Positions 22,583-35,598 of a stretch of DNA of 64,000 bases are shown here, piece by piece. Within the stretch, counting starts at the first letter, position 1. Each line of letters opens with the position of its first letter. Source of the DNA: Pinus tabuliformis (taxonomy: Eukaryota > Streptophyta > Pinopsida > Pinales > Pinaceae); NCBI GenBank assembly GCA_031772625.1, contig CM062820.1:86720069-86784068 (forward strand), in the 5' to 3' direction. Position numbers and translations under genes: made by a program. The notes beneath the pieces were generated by a model. The model had not been told where the DNA came from. It ran no database searches and saw nothing but the letters and a program-made list of their open reading frames with translations.

Positions 22583-24146
22583 CCTCTTGAGTATTGGACA
22601 ACTTGTTCAAAAAGGTTACAATGTTTTCTTTGAGAATAATGTATGCACCATCATGGATATTCCACCCAGCAAACGATGCATTGTTGAAGTGAAGATGACA
22701 AGGAACAGAATGTTCCCTCTCAGAATAAGGGCAGATTTGAAAAATAAAGATGCAATGGCAGCAGTTACCCAAGAGGCTCTCCAAAGTGTGACAAAGGATG
22801 AAAATTGGTTGTGGCACTTGAGATTTGGACATCTCAACTTTGGAGGTCTTAACTTGTTGAGCAGAAAAGGAATGGTAAGAGGATTACCATTGATAGAGAA
22901 ACCGGACAGCCTTTGTGAAGGTTGCATATTGGGAAAACAGCACAGAGAAAGTTTTCCAAGCGGGAGAAGCATAAGGGCAAAAGCACCCTTAGAAATTGTC
23001 CACTCAGATTTATGTGGACCGATGCAAAATCAATCTTTAGCAGGCAGCCAATATTTTCTAACATTCATAGATGATTTTACAAGAAAGACATGGGTTTATT
23101 TCTTGAAGAATAAAAGTGAAGTGTTTGAAAAATTCCGAAATTTCAAAGCACTTGTGGAAAATCAAAGTGGGCTGCGTATTAAAGTCTTGAGAACAGACAG
23201 AGGAGGTGAGTATATCTCCAAAGAATTTTTATGTTTTTGCAGAGAAAATGGAATTCACAAGCAATTCACAGCAAGGTACACCCCACAGCAAAATGGAGTT
23301 GCTGAAAGGAAGAATAGGACCATTATGGATATGGCGAGGAGCATGTTGAAGGCAAAGCATTTGCCAAATGATTATTGGGCTGAAGCCGTAAACTGTGCTG
23401 TATATATCTTGAATAGGTGTCCTACAAAAGCTGTAATGAACAAAGTGCCGGAAGAAGCATGGAGTGGGAGAAAGCAAGGAGTCACCCACATGAAAATTTT
23501 TGGATGTGTGGCCTATGCACACATTCCTGATCAGCTAAGGAGGAAGTTGGACAGCAAAGGGGAGAAATGCATCTTCATTGGATACAGTGAGGAGTCCAAA
23601 GCTTACAGGCTGTATATCCCATCCACCAAGAAGTTCTTTATGAGCAGAGATGTTCAGTTCATTGAGGAGGAAGCTTGGGATGGAAGCATAGAGAAAACAG
23701 TTAATGTTAAAAATTGTTTGTCTCATGATGAAGATGATGAGGAGATGGTAGAAATACATCCCCAAACAGCAGCGCCAACACAAGGACAGCAAGGAACACC
23801 CTTGAGAAGAAATGAGAGTGCTTCTCCAAGCACACCACAAGGAGGAAACTCAAGTGCATCTTCAAGCACTTGCACACCAAGTGAAAGAGGTAAGAAGTTC
23901 AAAAATTTAAGTGACATTTATAATGAAGGAATGAATTCCTTATTTGCCTTGTATTGTCATGTTGATGACCCTATTCATTTCGAAGATGCTATTAAAGATA
24001 AGAAATGGATAGAAGCTATGGATGAGGAGATGAATGCCATAGAGAGAAACAAAACATGGGATTTGGTTGAGCTACCAAAAGGCAAAGAAGTCATTGGAGT
24101 TAAATGGGTCTACAAGACCAAGAGCAATGTTGAAGGCAAAATATAA
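22572..24146 (+). pseudogene. Copia integrase and start of reverse transcriptase
   Basis: 524 codons with the pre-integrase motif [12 protein letters not shown] (about residue 77), the HHCC finger, then the DDE core: [22 protein letters not shown] and [12 protein letters not shown], followed by a Ser/Thr-rich linker and the RT opening ([20 protein letters not shown]). Integrase joins the cDNA to host DNA. The listed Met lies within the frameshift zone and is not a true start. A TAA at 24144-24146 interrupts the RT frame, and the next ORF continues in the same frame. Confidence 0.9.
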
Positions 24147-24230
24147 AGACACAAGGCAAGGCTGGTTGTCAAAGGGTACAAGCAGCAGTATGGAAGAGAT
24201 TATGAGGAAACTTTCGCACCGGTTGCAAGA

Positions 24231-25520
24231 ATGGAAACCGTGAGAGCAGTGCTGTCCATAGCAGCACAAAACAAATGGAAAGTCTACCAAATGGATGTGA
24301 AGTCGGCATTCCTAAATGGAGTGTTAAAGGAGGAGGTTTACATTGAACAACCACTAGGCTCTGAGAAGAAAGGCCAAGAGCACAAAGTTTGCAGATTGAA
24401 GAAAGCTCTTTATGGGCTGAAACAAGCGCCAAGAGCGTGGTACAGTAGAATAGATTCCTATCTACTGGAAAATGAATTTGACAAATGTGAGGGAGAACCC
24501 ACAGTCTACATCAAAGAAAAGGATGGCAAGATTTTAATTGTTGTCTTATATGTTGATGATGTGATTTTTACAGGTAATGATGACTACCTCATTGAAAACT
24601 TCAAATCAGTCATGAAAGAAGAATTTGAGATGACTGACATGGGTTTGCTGAGATACTTCTTAGGAATAGAAGTAGATCAAAATGAAAATGGAATTTTTAT
24701 CTCTCAAGCAAGATATGTAAATGATGTGTTGAGAAGATTTAATATGCAAGAATTCAAAGCAGCAAACACTCCTACGGTAATGGGATTAAAACTCAGCAAG
24801 GAGGACAGCAGCAAGGATTTTGATCCTAGTTTGTACAAGAGTATTGTTGGCAGCCTTATGTATTTAACAGCGACTAGGACTGACATTATGTTTGCTGTTA
24901 GTTTAATTTCCAGATTCATGGAGAGGCCAAATGAGGCACATTGGCAGGCAGCGAAAAGAATTCTGAGGTATGTCAAAGGTACAAAAATATTTGGTATTTT
25001 GTATACTTTTTCAGAAAGTTCAGACTTAGTTGGCTACACCGATAGCAATTGGGCTGGAAGTGTGGATAATCGGAAAAGCACTTCCGGTTATGTCTTTCAC
25101 ATGGGTTCAGGGGCCATTTCATGGGCTTCTAAGAAACAGCCAATTGTAGCATTGTCTACAGCAGAAGCAGAGTACGTGGCAGCTACAGCAGCAACATGTC
25201 AAGCAGTTTGGATGAGAAGAATGTTGAGGAGCTTAGGCCAAGAGCAAGCAAAAGCAACAGTGATTTTTTGTGACAATAGCTCAGCTATTGCGTTGTCCAA
25301 GAATTCTGTGTTTCACAAGCGAACGAAACACATTGATACAAGGTTTCACTACATAAGAGAATTGGTGAACAATGGAGAAATTGTTTTGCAACATTGCAGC
25401 ACTCAGGAACAGGTTGCGGATATTCTGACCAAGCCACTGGATCAGAAGAACTTTGAATCTTTAAGGAAGCGTCTGGGTATGATTGATAACCCAGCAGTTG
25501 AAATTAAAGGGGAGTGTTGA
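24231..25520 (+). pseudogene. Copia reverse transcriptase and RNase H
   Basis: In the same frame as the preceding ORF. RT motifs are [11 protein letters not shown] (about residue 20) and YVDDVIFTG (about 107, catalytic Asp pair intact). RNase H shows [26 protein letters not shown] and [12 protein letters not shown]. It ends ten bases into the polypurine tract and LTR junction, as copia polyproteins do. These domains copy the element RNA into DNA. They look undamaged apart from the upstream stop. Confidence 0.92.
25502..25514 (+). other. Polypurine tract
   Basis: AATTAAAGGGGAG directly before the 3' LTR, the primer for plus-strand synthesis. Confidence 0.9.
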
Positions 25521-26430
25521 AATATACTTTCAACTGCAAGTTTATTTTATTTGCGATGCGATCTATCGCATATCGCAAATCGCAACTCACCTTGTCACCC
25601 TCTGATATGTGTTGTGTTTTCTGGCGATTGCGATGGTGCGATGCGATCCGATCGCATATCGTAGATCGCATCATATGTGTGTGCCCCAAATTTTGTGTCC
25701 CGACCAAATGGGATTCTGCGATGCGATCTAAATGAAGTCAACGATTGAGTACAGGGCTGCAGCATGAATTTTACGTGAAGTAAAGGTTACATTTATTGAC
25801 CGCCAGTAAATGTCAGTAAAACAGTAAATGCAATTTACTGTGGTTGGTAAGTTTTGGTGAAGTTTTTAATTTTATTTCAGTGGGAGTATGGGCTCAAGTA
25901 ATAGTCGGTAAAAGCATTTAATTTCCATTATTTCTTTTATGGAGCATGGTAAGTGAAAATGTGAAGTAAGTTTCTTTTGTTGTCATATATATATTTGTAA
26001 TGTTTTTTTTGTGTTAGTGAGTGTGAAGAGGGGAGACGCAGCAGTGCCCATGTAATAGAATTGTAATACACAACAGTGTAAATTGTATTGTAATGCACAG
26101 CAGTGCGAAGTAAAAAAAAGGGAGCACGCAGCAGCGTATGCAATTTTTATTTTACAGCAGTGTGAAGACTTGCAAAAAAAACAGAGTAATCATTTTTGGA
26201 ACTGGAACTGAAGTGTTCCTGTGTAATCCCTCTGAGAGAGGAAAAAGTCTGTAACAGCAGTTATTTTATTGATGAATGCAAAGTTTTTTTTGTGTGTGTG
26301 GAAATCTCTGTCTGCTGCAAATAATTTTTTTTTTGTTTCCGCTGTGTTAAAGATCCTGTGTTTGAAACAGAGCATTGTCTCTGTGTTCTGTGATTTTGTT
26401 TTTGGGATTTCGACAGAAAAATCCCCAACA
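25515..26430 (+). repeat. 3' LTR of the copia element
   Basis: Matches the 5' LTR closely. It has about 65 extra bases near 26117-26180 (GGGAGCACGCAGCAGCG..) and a shorter TA run. The small ORFs here mirror those in the 5' LTR. Confidence 0.95.
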
Positions 26431-26432
26431 AA

Positions 26433-26700
26433 ATTGCACTGTTTTGTTAATTGTAATTATGGTGTGTGGAAATTTCAATCTTACCCATGGACAATAAAAA
26501 TATGAGAAGAAAACACACAAACCCTAAATTTCAGTGTTTTGTTAATTATAATTATGGTACCTCGTAAATTCAATCTTACCAATGGATAATAAAAATGTGA
26601 GAAGATTGTTTAGAAGTATATAGTTATATTTTAAAAATGCGAGAAGATGGTTTAGAAGTATATAGATATATTTTAAAAGCAGTTATGGTTGTGAAAAAAT
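26433..26700. repeat. Partly tandem repeat flanking the copia element
   Basis: TGTTTTGTTAATT.TAATTATGGT and AATAAAAAT.TGAGAAGA occur twice here (about 26440 and 26535) and once near 18385-18450. A second internal copy of GGTTTAGAAGTATATAGATAT follows near 26650. Non-coding. Confidence 0.75.
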
Positions 26701-26784
26701 AGTTCAATGTATTTCTTTAAAAATGTAAATGTTAAAAATGGTGTTATTTTATTATTTATTGTTTGAATTGATAATTATTTTAAT

Positions 26785-26880
26785 TTATTATTTATTTTAA
26801 GTAAAATTATATAATTTTTTATTTATTTTAAGTAAAATTATATAATTTTTTATTTATTTTAAATAAAATTATATAATTTT
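26785..26880. repeat. AT-rich tandem repeat, three units
   Basis: TTATTTTAAGTAAAATTATA recurs three times with a period of about 33 bp. Confidence 0.8.
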
Positions 26881-26920
26881 GTCTGAAACATTATTTGCCA
26901 ATGAAAATTTAGTCATTAAT

Positions 26921-27287
26921 GAAACAACAAGAGGTCGGAAGTCAGAAACCAAGGGCGTAATGGGGATGTGCTTTCATCTCTGATGAACGATGGTACCTTC
27001 GACGCTTTCAGATTCTAATGTATGTATCTAATTCTTCTTCCGTTGTATTTTCACCTTTCGATCATAGCCTGTTATTGTTCTGGGAATCCACAGTGTGCGC
27101 GCTTCAACGATGTCTTAATATAGCAATCAAGCATTATAGCAAACCCTCTTCATTTACGCTGTAATCCAATACTCACAGTAAGCATTAGATCATGCCTTGT
27201 TATACAGATTTGTCAGGGACCATATAATGAATGGCTCTCATGGGCTTGCTTAACCTCTACTAGGGCAAATAAATTATTTTCTGCTCG
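26921..27287 (+). repeat. Repeat pair member 1 (partner 29349-29758)
   Basis: AACAAGAGGTCGGAAGTCAG and the following 370 bp match the partner, including GGATGTGCTTTCATCTCTGA and GGCAAATAAATTATTTT. It lacks about 30 bp of the exon-like part seen in the partner. No gene was identified. Confidence 0.85.
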
Positions 27288-29348
27288 TGAGCTAAGAGAC
27301 ATTAGCACTTTTTCTTATTATTTTGCTCTACATTTACAGATTGAGGAATTGGGAATAACAGATATAGTAGCAACCTGCTGTTGTTTTTTTATTTTTAATT
27401 ATTATTATTATTATTATTTTTAAACCTGTGAAGTTCATGGCTCAGATGTAACTCCATGCTTATTAAAGATCCCCATTCTCACAGTGAGGTTTGCACTGCC
27501 TTCATAAATATCGTTGGCCATCACATTCTATGGGGTTAGAATATTGCGCTTTATTGTCCTGGTGACATGGGCCCTCTTCAAATCATCCTCCAGGAACAAA
27601 TTCCAACAATTTTGGCCAAATTAGGGTGTATGAATGATAAAAGTATTTTTCCTTCACAGTTTATCTGAACACCTGTGTGAAATTTGTGTGCACAACATAC
27701 ATTTTGGACTACAGATATGAGTCCATTGTCAGGAGAACTAAAGAGAAACCAAGACGATAGGAAAACCTATAAATTTGTAATAAATTTAGTTAATCCAGGG
27801 ACAAGGTCACTCAATCCTAATGTGCTTTCAGAATTTTAATTAATTATTTTAAATTGGTTATTATTTGTCTCCTTACTGTCAAGGATGTGAATTGCTAGTG
27901 CCCAAAAATGATTAAGATTTGTTTTTTTTTTTTTTTTTCCGAACTCGATGGTTTCCCAATTAGAGACTTTTTCGAGTCCAAATTGATTCCTTAGTCTGGA
28001 TATGCTTTTGTGAAATTTGAGTGGAGCAGCACCTCTGAGTCTGATTAGGCTCCGAATCGTGGCCATTTTCTCTGCAAGTATGACTGAGACTCGGTCATTT
28101 GTTTATAGTAGACCAAAAAAAAACAGCACCTCTGAGTCTGATTAGGCTCCAAATTGTCCCCATTTGCTTGCAAGTATGACTGAGACTCTCATTTGTTTAT
28201 AGTAGACAAAAAGAAATTGTGGGATGCTTATCATTGGGATTGTGAGATGGGTTCCTCGAAGTGGCTTCTATATTCAACCCCTTCCCATCAGGTTTGAACT
28301 TGTAACCTAAGAGGGACTAAACTCGATGCAAACCAACTGGTCTACACCTCATGGGTTAAAAAGAACATCCACAAACATAATAGGCATGCCACTAACATAA
28401 TAGTTGAATAGTTATAATGATGATATGCTTATTGACTTCGTAGTCAATAGTTATTATACTTAGTTGAGACAATTATTTTATTCTCCTCACATTTAAGATT
28501 AATTGTGAAGTTTTGTTTATGAGAACATTAATGTTCTTTCATGAAGACAAACCTTATCCCACAAAGAGAGACTTTGATATACCAATTTTGTTTTTGTCTG
28601 GCCGTAACTTAAAAATAGATTATTATTATTGTATAAAGATTCTTTGGTAGGGTATGTATATTTAGGTATACTTTAGTAGCAAGAAATTATTGCTAAGAGG
28701 CTCAAACCGACATAACATCTTGGTTTGTCTTGGCCATAACCTTAAAAATAAATTATTATTATATAAAGATTCTTTGGTAGAGTATGTAAACCTCCATATA
28801 CTTTGAACCCTCAACCTCTCGGCTCATGCTAAATCATAAGTTGGTGGTACATTTGGATTGCAGGTTGTTGGATATACTCATGTTGTTATAATATTAACCG
28901 AAATATTTGATCATAATCTTACTTAAATTGCTCCAACATGTTAATAATTCACCATAATTAATAATAACAATAATTTATTCTTGAAATCACAATCAAGTGA
29001 GTTACCAAATTAGTATATAAGAAACTTGCTTGTAAGACAAACGAGAATTTAACTATTAAAATTTAAGAAAATCTAAATTCTCTGCCCCTCTAAATTAAAC
29101 TATAACCCCTTATTAAACCATTAAACACATTATTCTCAAATGTTATTAACCATTAAACACATATTTTTCTCCTATAATGAGACGGTGCTCAACCCACACC
29201 TTGATAGACACAAATCCCCAATACATATCGCACCATTTGTCAATTCACTGATTAAATTTTCAACGGAAGTGATCAGTGAAGTCACTTTAAATTTCTTAGA
29301 AGTGTCGTGTCTCAAATATTATTGATCACTGAAAGTTTCATCATCCCT
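27288..29348. other. No gene recognised; local tandem repeats
   Basis: The stretch contains a duplicated block at 28026-28210 (AGCACCTCTGAGTCTGATTAGG twice, about 100 bp apart) and another at about 28600-28800 (TATAAAGATTCTTTGGTAG twice). Homopolymer runs and ATT repeats are common. A minus-strand ORF at 27836-28066 passes through a T-run and matches no family I know. Confidence 0.5.
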
Positions 29349-29758
29349 AAAAACAAGAGGTCAGAAGTCAGAAACCAACTAGGTGACCGGGATGGGTCTT
29401 CGATTCCACCATAGGATGTGCTTTCATCTCTGATGAACGATGGCACCTTCGATGCTCTGAGATCCAAAATCATCAACCAACTCAAGACCAATGTATGTCT
29501 CTAATTCTTCTACCGTTGTGTTTTCCCCTTTCGATGACAACCTGTTATTGTTGTGGGAATCCACAATGTGTGTGCTTCGTGGATATGTCTTGATGTAGCC
29601 ATCAAGCATTATAGCAATCCCTCTTCGTTTAAACTGTAATTTAATACCAACACTAAGCATTAGACCATACCGTGTTATAGAGGGTCATGAGGGACCATAT
29701 GATGAATGGCTTTGATGGACTTGCTTAACATTTTCTAGGGCAAATAAATTATTTTTGC
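29349..29758 (+). repeat. Repeat pair member 2 with exon-like segment
   Basis: Partner of 26921-27287. It contains GATGGCACCTTCGATGCTCT and on to a GTATGT donor-like site near 29494, readable as DGTFDALRSKIINQLKTN. This looks like a real exon fragment, but the protein is not recognised with confidence. Confidence 0.6.
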
Positions 29759-32700
29759 CCATGCACTGTTTAGGTCATATACTTGGCATGCTATGACTAC
29801 GATTGAGATTAAGGAACATTTCATTTTTCGCTGGCCCTTTTATTATGAGATCTAAGGATGGTTCCACCCTCTATTTAGGGAGTCATGAACCCTTTCCAGT
29901 TTCTATTGGTATTCAAACCAATGCTACATATCTTTGTATGTGTAAGAGGCTCTCAGAGTATGGTCACAAATTTTCTAGCCACCGCCTAAACTATTGTCCA
30001 CTCAATTGATCACTTCTCTCCGGTGCTCCTCTCTACTAGGGGACCCAAGAGATAGAATGTTAGCAACATGGCTCTTGATTCTATATTAGTATGGGCTTAT
30101 GAGCTATTCCTACTTTCTAGAAACCCTAGTGTTATTGTCATTCCGGATCCCATTGTAGCAATTAGATGATGCCATCTAGGCCTTAGTGGTGGTAGTCCTT
30201 GTCCAAGTAGCAACATAGTGCACATTAGAGATTATCTTCTAGCTCCTTTTCTGCAGAGTATGATGCTGGGAGTTTCCTATATTCAACCTAAGATGTTAGG
30301 GAGCAAGTGCTAGTGGATCTTAATATTCTTGCTTTATTTGTTTTCTAGATTCTAGGTCCACTTATTTTAATCGAGTTTCCTTTATCTGTGCTCAGTTCAT
30401 CTTAGATTAAAGCTTGTGTTTGGTTTGTCGTACTAGAGCAGTACTTTAGTTTAGTTTACTTTTGGCATTTTGCTTTCTTCCTTAGGAGCCATATTCCGTG
30501 CTCCCACAAAAAATCAACACTAGCACTCAGTAGTGCTATTGACATTCTTTTATTGTCATTTGCTCGATATAAATAAAATTACATTATCCTATTTTTATGT
30601 TTTGGAACCTATTCTGAGCATACTAAAGCACTTTGCTTGAGGGTATTGTGATTGATTTTTTCATGGAGATATTGCACAATATCTCCATGAAAAAAATCAA
30701 AGCTTGTGCTGTTTTGGATCTGTGACAAAGGTATTATGGCCATGATTAGGTTGCTTCATTTGAGCCTAACCAAGGCACACTTTTATCAAGGGGGGTTATG
30801 CATGAGTAGACAAGTGTTAAACCTCCTATTCAGGGCAAGGGATTTCTACTTGATTGAGGATATGATCATCAAGGCTAGGCTTACCTGGGACCTATATTTT
30901 GCTTGCTTTGTGTGAGGACAGAAGAATGGTAGTTCAAGTTATCAGTGCCCTTCACAGTTCTTCCATCTTTGTCAATATTCAATTTTTCTTCTCTATCGTT
31001 GTGTAAGTGAATGATGTTTTAAGCTGTGACAATGGTTCAAACCTTCAAGCCCCTTTCGTTTCCTTGAAACAATTCTTAGCTCAATTATTTTATAACTATA
31101 TATGACTACATATTTGATTATATTAAAATCAGATTTGTTGGATTTATTTACTTATTTATTGTTGAGATTCTAATGGTGACTCGGTGTCTTATTATCATAC
31201 TGTTTTAGGTTTTATTTAGCAAGTTTAAATCTTTGATTAATTTGATGAATTTGTTATATTTTTATCTTCTTCCATTGCCCATTAGGTTTGGCACTGGTCA
31301 CTCTTAAATATGAGTTCAAGCATATGATTTTTTTTAGGAAACGCCTTTAGAGCTAGCGTTTACTAGTTTTGGAGACAGGGATTGTGCTGCTAGAAAAGGT
31401 ACCTTCTCTAAATGATCATTTGACCCCCTTCAGACTAATTTGGGATCAATTCAAGTGACAAAAATCCACAAATTCTCCCCATTCGCAAACTCCAACACTC
31501 TACTTTCTTTCTTATCTTGGCTTGTGTCAACAATCTCCTTGTTCTGCTCCCTGTCCAAACGTGTTGAACATCTCCAACATTCCCCTGAATAGTAGGTAGA
31601 CTAGCAACCATATCTAACCTACTTAGAAGAGAATAATGTTGCAAACACAAATGCTAACCATTGCCAAAGTGAGCCGACATAAGTATCTCTACTCTCCACC
31701 ATTTCATGTGAATCTACCACATCCTTTGGATTCTTCATTGCCACATCTTAAAACCTATACAATGAATGTTTTTCCACCCCCAAAGCTATGATATTTTTGC
31801 CCCTTTTCTTCACCAAGTATCTTCCTATTGTGAACACAACCTCTAAATGGAAATCTTTCTCTATAATTTGGCTAACAAAAAGAAATTTTATACTTTGACT
31901 AGGAATATAAAGAATCATTTTTGAACATAAACTTCTCATTGCTTGTTACTTGTAACTGTACATTCTCATGCTCTTCAACAACATGGGCCCTACCTTTTCC
32001 TTTAGTATATGTTTGTGCCATGGATTTAACTTGCACAAAGGACACATACCAGTCCCTCCTTTCATCATACGCTGTGACATTCTCATGACAAAATACCACT
32101 TTACTATTTCACACTTCGAAACATCTACAAAATTAAAATTTGAAAACAAGTACTTTATCTCCTTCACTTCACTTCTTCCTTGGCAAACAACAACTTGCAT
32201 TATTGCTGCCTCATGGAGCTTTCTCTCGCCTCTTGTTATGATTTTTCTCACTTGGGGCAACTTCTTGCTAACAAAACCTTTTTTTCTAGTCGTATGGCTA
32301 TGCTGACGACTTTCATTGCCGGGGTACAACAAGATTCTCTTTGTTGTCCTTTCTCCTCATCTTTTGGTTTCCCAGTCCAATGGTTACCTCCAAGAACCAA
32401 CATGTGATTTGAAAATTTACCTCATGTGGCCCATAACCATGTTTCCAACATAATTCGATACTATGAAATTTTACACATGATCCCTTCCTCTAAAATCTTC
32501 GAGCAGTGACAATTTCATTTTTAATTAACTTATGAAAATCTCAAATATCTAAATAAAAAATTATCTATGAGATTGCAAAGTTTTATTATTAATTTTTTTT
32601 GTAATTATTGACAAAATATGTATGTGCTTTACTTGTACAATGTTTTTTTGTCGTTGCTTAATCACATTCCTGTTTGTCAGGATTTTCATGTGACTTACTA

Positions 32701-33430
32701 TGCAATAATTCTTACGTGTATACTTCAAAAATTTTCTTCATGTCTCTATGTATGTATCTCCTTCATGAAGACCATGTCTAGGTGTATTTGTCTGAATCCA
32801 TGATTAATCATGTGCATGTGTTGTTCTACACTTTTTTCCTGAAAAGGATTGGGCTTCTGTAACCTCTGCTTGTTACCGGTGTAGCATCTTCACTGTCAGG
32901 TTTTTATTGTGTAGCTCCTGTGTTGTTTTGTTGTCATGATATCTTGTTGGAAGTCATGGCTTCACTCAACATTGACCTTCCAAGCTTTCTATTGTATTTT
33001 TTTCCTTTAATTTCTTATATTTCATCTTTAATGTCTGAAACCATTTTAAATATATTATTTAAAATAGCAAATACTCATCTCCTTTGAGTTCTGAATTTGT
33101 ATTGCCTTACCACATTTTCATGTTGTTTCTGAGCATGGTGGGACTTTGTTGCTTTGTTGTTATGTGCTTTTCACTCTACCTCAATGTGGGCCAATTAGAG
33201 TGAGTTAATAAGTGGACAATTTTAACCTTTCCAGTGAGTTCATTTTTTTGGTGTGGTAAAGTTGGGTCATGTTCTATTTATTTGTTCAAAATGTCAGTGA
33301 TCTTGGTCATCAGTCATCTTGACATGGGCCAAAGCCCTTGGGAGAAAAGTTCCATAGTCAAAATTACCATCAATTTGGTGAAACTATGACTTTCAACAAA
33401 ATTTCTCATGGATTTAGAGGAGAATTATGA
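29759..33430. other. No gene recognised
   Basis: Unique-looking AT-rich sequence with short ORFs only. The minus-strand frames at 31435-31650 and 31748-32332 are fragmentary and have no motif I can name; they could be an old retroelement. The hairpin at 30652-30700 is listed separately. Confidence 0.45.
30652..30700. repeat. Near-perfect short inverted repeat
   Basis: TTGATTTTTTCATGGAGATA and TTG (left arm, 30652-30674) pairs with the arm at 30677-30700 across a two-base loop, broken only by one extra A:T. The arms total about 23 bp. Confidence 0.9.
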
Positions 33431-33960
33431 TCGAAAAGGAAATAGGTTTGTCCACTTAAATTACTACGATGCCAATCTCCTTTGGCCTTGTAATGAGATA
33501 TGTGTTCACTTAGTGCATCAATCTATTCCTTAACCTTCACTTTCTAGCATAAATGTCAATCCTTCTTGTGGCCCTGATGCCATGTCAGAGGATGCACATG
33601 CCACATACACAATAGCAGAACACTAACAGAGAGAAAGAATGAAAAGGATTATACTTGATTGTTATTAACCATGATGGATTTTGATATAGAGGAAGACATT
33701 GTGTGGAGAGTTACAATTGGAAAGGAAGTGGGTTTGACCACTTATTAACTTATTCCATGTCAATATCCTTTGGCTTCATATTGTATTATGCACTAATATA
33801 TTGCATCAATCTAGTTTTTAACCTTGACTGTATAGTGTGGATGCCAATCCTTACTGTGGCCTTTGATTCCATGTTAGAGGATGCACACGCCACACACAAA
33901 ATAACAAGAAAAAGACTATTAGAGAGAAAATGAGAAAGATCATACTTTATTGTTATTCAC
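33431..33960. repeat. Diverged tandem duplication, about 280-bp unit
   Basis: GGTTTG.CCACTTA.., GCATCAATCTA, ATGCCAATCCTT and AGAGGATGCACA.GCCACA occur in the same order in both halves. The ORF at 33703-33933 is a product of the second unit. Confidence 0.7.
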
Positions 33961-34369
33961 TATTATGAATGTCAACACATAAAGGGAGACATCATCTCGT
34001 ATCCCTAGTACAACCACCTTATTATATTAAGGGATAAATTTATTCTAACTATGACTTAACATTATTTATAACATGTGAATTAATTGGCCTAAGTCACTTT
34101 ATTGCACCAAGAGGTGCTCTACAGCTTGAAATGGGAGAGATCTCATGTTATGTTATATAACATTATATTAAACATTAACAAAATGATACTTGTATTAAAA
34201 ATAAAAATAAAAATTTGCTTAAAGTAAAAAAATACAAATAAGTTTTAGAGTGAATTTATATTTATATCAATTGATCGTGTTGGAATTAGTGTATATGTAG
34301 ACAATTGCATAGTTTTGGTAAGGTCAAAAGGATCGAATCCCTCACGATGATCTAAATTTGATCTGGGAT

Positions 34370-34370
<1 letters not shown>

Positions 34371-34419
<49 letters not shown>

Positions 34420-34479
34420 AGATATAGATATAGATATATATCTATATCTATATCTATATCTATATCTATATCTATATCT

Positions 34480-34524
<45 letters not shown>
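34371..34524. repeat. Compound microsatellite, self-complementary
   Basis: A TA run, then GATATA units, then TCTATA units, then another TA run. The GATATA and TATATC halves are complementary, making one long palindrome of about 150 bp. The Tyr/Arg/Ile-Ser repeat ORF over it is spurious. Confidence 0.95.
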
Positions 34525-34529
<5 letters not shown>

Positions 34530-35598
34530 TGCAAACTAGGTATATATATATATACCCTGCAAAACTAGGTTTATCTTGTACATAGTTACAACTTAGGTTA
34601 GCAACATTCTGCGAATAACTATGTACACTGGGCATGAAAAGCAACAAAGTTTTAGAGCTGGACTGTTTTTTCTAGAGCACTATACTTAATCTTGAATTCA
34701 ACCCAAAGTTCCAGAGCTAGATTGTTTTCTCTAGAGTACTATACTTATTCTTGAATTCTTCTAATTTTCTAGTTCTAGTTACTTATTATTATTCCTTTGT
34801 CATTATTTGTTGGCACTTTTGCATTATTTATGGAGAGGCGTCTACTGAGTTCATTCTTACCTGTGAGAGCAGGACATTTGCTTAGACCTTGAAAAGTATG
34901 TTCAAAAGCATTGGTAGAGGATAAATGCACAAAGTTCCCTCTCCATTCCCCTCTTTCCACTGACACTGTACTAGTACATTAATAATCAGTTCTTTCACCA
35001 AAGAAATGCACATCATGAGGAAACCCACTGGGCACTTTCCCTCTTCAAGAATGGTACCCCGTGTACACTAGTTGGTTGCAGTTTTGGTAACCTAACTGGG
35101 TAGGAACATCAAGGGAGGTCCACAATATTGACAAATACAACTTAGCAGGTCTCGACTCCACAATCTCACATTTGTAATTTGTAGCACTAAATGGGTTTAG
35201 CCAACAAATTTGTAAATGTCTGATATATGCTATTTGATGTATTTATGATGCTGCATGGAGTTTTTGTCTGTATGTTGTCACTTTTATGTCCACTATTTTG
35301 TGATATATTCTGATATATGTTAAAAGTTTCTAGATGAAATTGGTATATTCAAGTTTACACATATATGCCCCATTTTGTTAATTATTCTAGTTAATGCTAA
35401 AGTGTGATTTTTTTCTCTCATAAGGGGAATTATAATGTAAATTCTATCATTGAAAGTGACGTGAGATGAAATTCTCGTGCAATTTTGTTTGATTTTTATC
35501 TCATTATTAATAATGAGGATGTGCAACCACGTGGGTTCAAAAGCATTTGTAAAGGCATCTCTTGCTTTTCTCTTAACATGTACTTGATTACTTGACAG
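34525..35598. other. No gene recognised
   Basis: Contains a short duplicated block (AGAGCT.GA.TGTTTT.TCTAGAG.ACTATACTTA at about 34652 and 34716) and a minus-strand ORF (35320-35757) without recognisable motif, which overlaps a better exon candidate on the plus strand. Confidence 0.4.

Larger units (their letters stand above)
20323..26430 (+). mobile_element. Complete Ty1/copia retrotransposon
   Basis: A 6.1-kb element with LTRs 20323-21188 and 25515-26430, ends TGTTGA...CCAACA, primer-binding site, polypurine tract and a 5-bp target duplication. The interior has gag, protease, integrase, reverse transcriptase and RNase H in copia order. The LTRs are nearly identical apart from a short insertion/deletion near 26117 and TA-repeat length, which suggests recent insertion. 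Two nonsense codons and one frameshift break the single polyprotein, so this copy is not autonomous. It sits inside a repeat that also occurs near 18345-18480. Confidence 0.95.

Noticed and set aside
34342..34647. 101-codon ORF on the minus strand
   Set aside because: It is a translation of the TA/GATATA microsatellite.
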